Origin: Mariniblastus sp.
GTDB taxonomy: Bacteria > Planctomycetota > Planctomycetia > Pirellulales > Pirellulaceae
DNA: 36,712 nucleotides
NCBI GenBank assembly: GCA_029251085.1
Contig: JAQXDZ010000108.1
Coordinates: forward strand, 1 to 36,712
Reading direction: 5' to 3'
Both the position numbers and the translations under genes were made by a program. The notes beneath the pieces are model-generated. The model worked only from the letters and a program-made list of their open reading frames with translations, had not been told where the DNA came from and searched no databases. Position 1 is the first letter of the stretch, and every line of letters starts with the position of its first letter. Positions 33,612-36,712 of this stretch are shown piece after piece.

Positions 33612-35609
33612 TTAAGTTCCTCGCGGCTGTTGATAATTTGGGTGATCGGCTTTCCCAGTCAATTCATACAGGAATCGACTTGGTTTAGTATCCCGTGGCT
33701 TTCCCCACTTTAATCGCGTCAGCGACATCGACAAAGTCAACCTTTCTTCAGCACGCGTCACCCCAACGTAACAAAGCCGACGTTCTTCATCGATCGACGC
33801 ATCGTTTTCCAACGAGCGATGATGAGGCAGAATCCCTTCCTCCAACCCAACAATGTACACCTCAGGAAATTCAAGCCCCTTCGCGCTATGCATGGTCATC
33901 AACGCGATTGCATTCTTTTTCAGTTGCTTCTCCTTTTCATCATTCGCATCCTGTTCCCCGAGCAAAAGCTTGTCGAGAAAGTCGTCCAATCGAGGCTTGG
34001 CTGCGGACTGTTCGTATTCGCTTAGTGAATTAACAATTTGCTCCACGACTGCCCAACGCGATTCCCGCTCTTCGGGTTCAGAATAAATCCGATCAATTTC
34101 ACTTCGATATCTAATATTTTGAATTAGATTTCTGGACAAATCGACAAGAGAATCATTTTCCGTTTGATAAAGCGTCTCCTCAATCTGCGAAGCCAAATCT
34201 TCAATCCCCCGCAACGTTTTGGCATTGAGAGTTGGCCTTTCTTCAGCCCCCGTCACCAGATCCCAAAGCGAAACTTTATTGTCGATTGCGTGCTGAAGCA
34301 AAGTTTCAATCGACTTTTTCCCAATTCCGCGAGGCGGTGTATTGATTATTCGTAACACAGATACTTCGTCCGGCGATCCACCGATCAAACGGAGATAGGC
34401 CAACAAGTCCTTGACCTCTTTCCGATCAAAGAAGGACATCCCTCCGACTAGGATATAGGGAAGTTTTGCCTTTCGCAGCTCGGTCTCAAAGATTCTTGGC
34501 TGCTCATTGGTGCGAAACAAGATGGCAAAATCGCGTGGCTCTCGTCCTTTTTGCTCAAGCCGCTTTCGGATGCTGTGAACGGTTTCCTGCGCCTCAACGG
34601 TTTCGTTTGGAAACTGAAGGATGGCCGGCTTCTCACCACCCGACCTAGCAGCTCGCAGGACCTTATCATGCCTTGTCTTGTTAAACTTAATCAGCGTGTT
34701 AGCGACTTCTATAATTGCTTCCGTTGAACGGTAATTATCTTCGAGGCGAACCACCTTTGCATCTGGCCAATCGCGATGAAAACTCAAAATATGCTCGACC
34801 TCGGCCCCCCTCCATCCGTAAATTGACTGATCATCATCGCCAACAACGCAGAGATTTCGATGCTCGGCCAATGCCTTCACGATCCGATATTGACTCGTGT
34901 TGGTGTCTTGATATTCGTCGACAAGAATATGATCAAACCGAGCCGCCTCGGCCGCGCGAACGGATTCGTGTTCGTTGAACAGCTTTTCAGTCAGCAACAA
35001 CAGATCATCAAAATCGACGGCTCCCATTAACTTTAGTTGCCGCTGATACCGTTTGTAACCAATCGCTGCGAGATGCTGAGCGTCGGTCTCACACGCCACC
35101 TCCGCCTGGGCTGGCGACATCGACTTGCACTTCCAATGCCCAATCCAATAGAGTAGTTGATTCGGCGCGAGCAATTTATCCGACACATTAATTTCCCGGA
35201 GTACATTTCGGGCCAACCCTTCCTGATCGCCCCGGTTGTAGATCGCGAACTTTAGTGGATAACCCAGCGGCTCAATTTGCCGCCTTAGAATCCGAACACA
35301 AAGGGAATGAAAGGTCGAAATGGTTGGGGTGTGGTCGACTGGGACCTTACCATTTTTCTTCGCTTTGACGGGGTAGGACTTCCCCATGCTGATGCCTAGC
35401 ATCTTGCCCAATCGCTCTTTCATCTCGTTGGCCGCTTTATTGGTGAACGTCATTCCAAGAATACGTTCTCCGGGCACACCAGATTTAATCAGTTTTGCGA
35501 TCCGAAAGGTAATTACGCGCGTCTTGCCCGTTCCGGCCCCAGCCAGAACCAAAAGTGGGCCAGATAGGGTATTTACGGCTGCATACTGATCGGGATTCAG
35601 TCCACTCAT
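33612..35609 (-). CDS. UvrD/PcrA-type DNA helicase
   Basis: A 665-residue superfamily-1A helicase that unwinds DNA 3' to 5' in repair and replication restart. Motifs in order: Walker A AGAGTGKT at 23-30, motif Ia MTFTNKAANEM at 54-64, Walker B LVDEYQDTN, motif III VVGDDDQSIYGWRGAE, motif IV (VVRLEDNYRS), motif V (MTMHSAKGLEFP) and motif VI (YVGVTRAEERL). The motif-I region is followed by a Lys-rich loop (KAKKNGKVP), the one unusual feature. The length is at the short end for PcrA/UvrD (about 720), because it lacks the long C-terminal tail that binds RNA polymerase, so Rep or a PcrA-like role is possible. No partner genes (uvrA, uvrB) are nearby. Confidence 0.93.
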   Translation of the reverse strand: MSGLNPDQYAAVNTLSGPLLVLAGAGTGKTRVITFRIAKLIKSGVPGERILGMTFTNKAANEMKERLGKMLGISMGKSYPVKAKKNGKVPVDHTPTISTFHSLCVRILRRQIEPLGYPLKFAIYNRGDQEGLARNVLREINVSDKLLAPNQLLYWIGHWKCKSMSPAQAEVACETDAQHLAAIGYKRYQRQLKLMGAVDFDDLLLLTEKLFNEHESVRAAEAARFDHILVDEYQDTNTSQYRIVKALAEHRNLCVVGDDDQSIYGWRGAEVEHILSFHRDWPDAKVVRLEDNYRSTEAIIEVANTLIKFNKTRHDKVLRAARSGGEKPAILQFPNETVEAQETVHSIRKRLEQKGREPRDFAILFRTNEQPRIFETELRKAKLPYILVGGMSFFDRKEVKDLLAYLRLIGGSPDEVSVLRIINTPPRGIGKKSIETLLQHAIDNKVSLWDLVTGAEERPTLNAKTLRGIEDLASQIEETLYQTENDSLVDLSRNLIQNIRYRSEIDRIYSEPEERESRWAVVEQIVNSLSEYEQSAAKPRLDDFLDKLLLGEQDANDEKEKQLKKNAIALMTMHSAKGLEFPEVYIVGLEEGILPHHRSLENDASIDEERRLCYVGVTRAEERLTLSMSLTRLKWGKPRDTKPSRFLYELTGKADHPNYQQPRGT

Positions 35610-35783
35610 TAAATTTCAAATAGATTCAGGTTTTCTAATTACTAGGCAAACAACGACACTGAATAATATAAAAATAACAGCAATCGCCGCTTAACAAGCC
35701 GAAACGGACTTTTTCATCCCGCCCACACTAATGTAACGCGTGATCTCTTGTTAGATGAGGGGGCGGGAGATGTTGGGTCGCTA

Positions 35784-35813
35784 TTGACCATCGGTTCAAA
35801 ACGCCCGTATACT
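35784..35813 (+). promoter_or_regulatory. Sigma-70 promoter for the TPR-like membrane protein gene
   Basis: TTGACC (35784-35789) and TATACT (35808-35813) are 18 bases apart, the clearest promoter in the window. Transcription would start near 35820 and leave a leader of about 67 bases that contains the small hairpin GGTCG-ATTTT-CGACC at 35845-35859. Confidence 0.6.
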
Positions 35814-35886
35814 GCGTTCTTGAAAAAATTCCCCAAAAGCATGCGGTCGATTTTCGACCCATCCACGAGACAGGCGACCAGCCCAA

Positions 35887-36712
35887 ATGGCCAAAAAAAA
35901 CAATAGAAGATCTGGAAAACCACCGGTTGAAGAAGTCGAAGAACTTACAGCAGCCGAGCAATTCTACGAGAATATTAAACCTCATATCACGACCATTGTT
36001 CTGGTTATGATCGCAGGTACGCTTGGCTTTATCGCCATCGTTTTCCTTATCAACAGTAGTCTCGCTAAGTCAGAAGGAGAATGGCGAGCACTCGCTCAGG
36101 CTTCTTCAATGTCTTACGTTTCCGGAGACTTTAACGCCCTTGATATTGTTTCGACTGAGTACTCCGACACCAAAGCGGGGTTGTGGGCGCTGCAAATGTC
36201 AGCAGACAATCGACTGCAAAATGGCGTATCAGAAATGATGAACGACAAAGTGGCCGCGCAACAACTTCTAGAAAAAGCTCGGGATGACTTTCAAACAATT
36301 GTCGACGCCCCCCAAGCAAACAAAACATCGATGCTTCACCTTCGCTCACTTTATTCGCTGGCCTATTGCCTCGAGACACTGGGCGATCTGCCGGCGGCAA
36401 ATAAGAACTACCAAACGCTAGTCTCCGAAACTGACAACTCCGCTTTCGCTAGTTTGGCACAGCAAGGATTAGAAAGAACTGCAGACGAACGTTACGCAGC
36501 CATCTTTGAAAAGTTTAAGAACTACGAAGAAACGGAAATTGGAGAAGCCCCCAGCGAAGGAATTCTCGAGCGGCCGTCGGTGGATCTGCCTCCGGAACTG
36601 CCTCCCGCGCCAGTGGCACCGAACAACGATTTCGTCCCACCTGCAACAGAGAAACCTGCAACAGAGAAACCTGCAGTAGAGAAACCTGCAGTAGAGAAAC
36701 CGGCGAATAAAG
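35887..36712 (+). CDS. Membrane-anchored TPR-like protein, 3' end outside the window
   Basis: The frame stays open from ATG 35887 to the last base (275 codons seen). A short charged cytoplasmic start (KKNNRRSGKPP) leads to a single membrane helix at about residues 38-57 (TIVLVMIAGTLGFIAIVFLI). The outer part, about 60-205, is helical: it has GLWALQMSADNRL, LHLRSLYSLAYCLETLGDLPAANKNYQ and the FASLAQQGLERTADE segment, typical of YfgM/TPR-type proteins. From about residue 220 it becomes Pro/Glu/Ala-rich, with tandem PA[TV]EK repeats. E. coli YfgM (206 residues) is an inner-membrane TPR protein that works with PpiD near SecYEG; that role is a possibility, not shown. No ribosome site is seen. Confidence 0.75.
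   Translation, partial: MAKKNNRRSGKPPVEEVEELTAAEQFYENIKPHITTIVLVMIAGTLGFIAIVFLINSSLAKSEGEWRALAQASSMSYVSGDFNALDIVSTEYSDTKAGLWALQMSADNRLQNGVSEMMNDKVAAQQLLEKARDDFQTIVDAPQANKTSMLHLRSLYSLAYCLETLGDLPAANKNYQTLVSETDNSAFASLAQQGLERTADERYAAIFEKFKNYEETEIGEAPSEGILERPSVDLPPELPPAPVAPNNDFVPPATEKPATEKPAVEKPAVEKPANK
36640..36699 (+). repeat. Four tandem 15-base repeats coding for PA[TV]EK
   Basis: Four adjacent copies of a 15-base unit: two read CCTGCAACAGAGAAA and two read CCTGCAGTAGAGAAA, changing the third residue from Thr to Val. They are in frame in the membrane-anchored TPR-like gene and extend its charged, Pro-rich tail. A partly degenerate fifth copy begins at 36700 and may continue beyond the window. 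Confidence 0.9.

Noticed and set aside
1..36712. CRISPR arrays, tRNA or rRNA genes, and insertion sequences.
   Set aside because: I looked for repeated spacers, cloverleaf-like sequence, conserved rRNA blocks and transposase motifs and saw none. A tRNAscan-type search would settle the tRNA question.

Overview
The window looks like a chromosomal segment of a planctomycete, most likely of the Pirellulales type. This is inferred from several things: a secreted sulfatase next to a ThuA-like protein; a SASA-type esterase fused to an SGNH hydrolase; a serine/threonine kinase with a DWG motif; signal peptidases carrying zinc ribbons and large inserts; many large exported proteins of unknown function; moderate GC content; and few strong Shine-Dalgarno sites. 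Genes lie on both strands in short runs. I see no tRNA, rRNA, CRISPR array, insertion sequence or phage gene.

Layout. 1-3.6 kb: the 3' end of tsaD, a convergent secreted BON-domain protein with an intrinsic terminator between them, and a 660-residue exported protein. 3.8-7.2 kb: trkA, a small exported coiled-coil protein, and a membrane-anchored deiminase-fold protein. 7.2-12.7 kb: a glycan cluster with a GT4 glycosyltransferase, a putative GT-A-like protein, a GT4-like protein with a domain inserted in its C-terminal half, and galE. 12.7-14.5 kb: a tail-anchored zinc-ribbon protein and upp. 14.7-19.1 kb: two tandem, divergent S26 signal peptidases and an LptB-like ATPase. 19.1-23.7 kb (minus strand): apt, a sulfatase, a ThuA-like protein and rlmN. 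24-30 kb: a YbaN/DUF454 membrane protein, then on the minus strand a FlgI-like/HEAT lipoprotein directly upstream of smc. 30.4-36.7 kb: the SASA-SGNH esterase, a kinase-PAS protein, a UvrD/PcrA helicase, and the start of a membrane-anchored TPR-like protein that runs off the end.

How the genes fit together. The glycosyltransferases and galE probably build a surface or exported polysaccharide. The two signal peptidases and the LptB-like ATPase concern protein and lipid export across the envelope. The sulfatase, ThuA-like protein and esterase are typical of a lifestyle of breaking down sulfated or acetylated polysaccharides. tsaD, rlmN, upp, apt, smc and the helicase are housekeeping genes.

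The most unusual items are the paired signal peptidases (one with a lipoprotein-type N-terminus), the glycosyltransferase with an inserted predicted beta-sandwich, and the FlgI-like lipoprotein with HEAT repeats and no flagellar neighbours.
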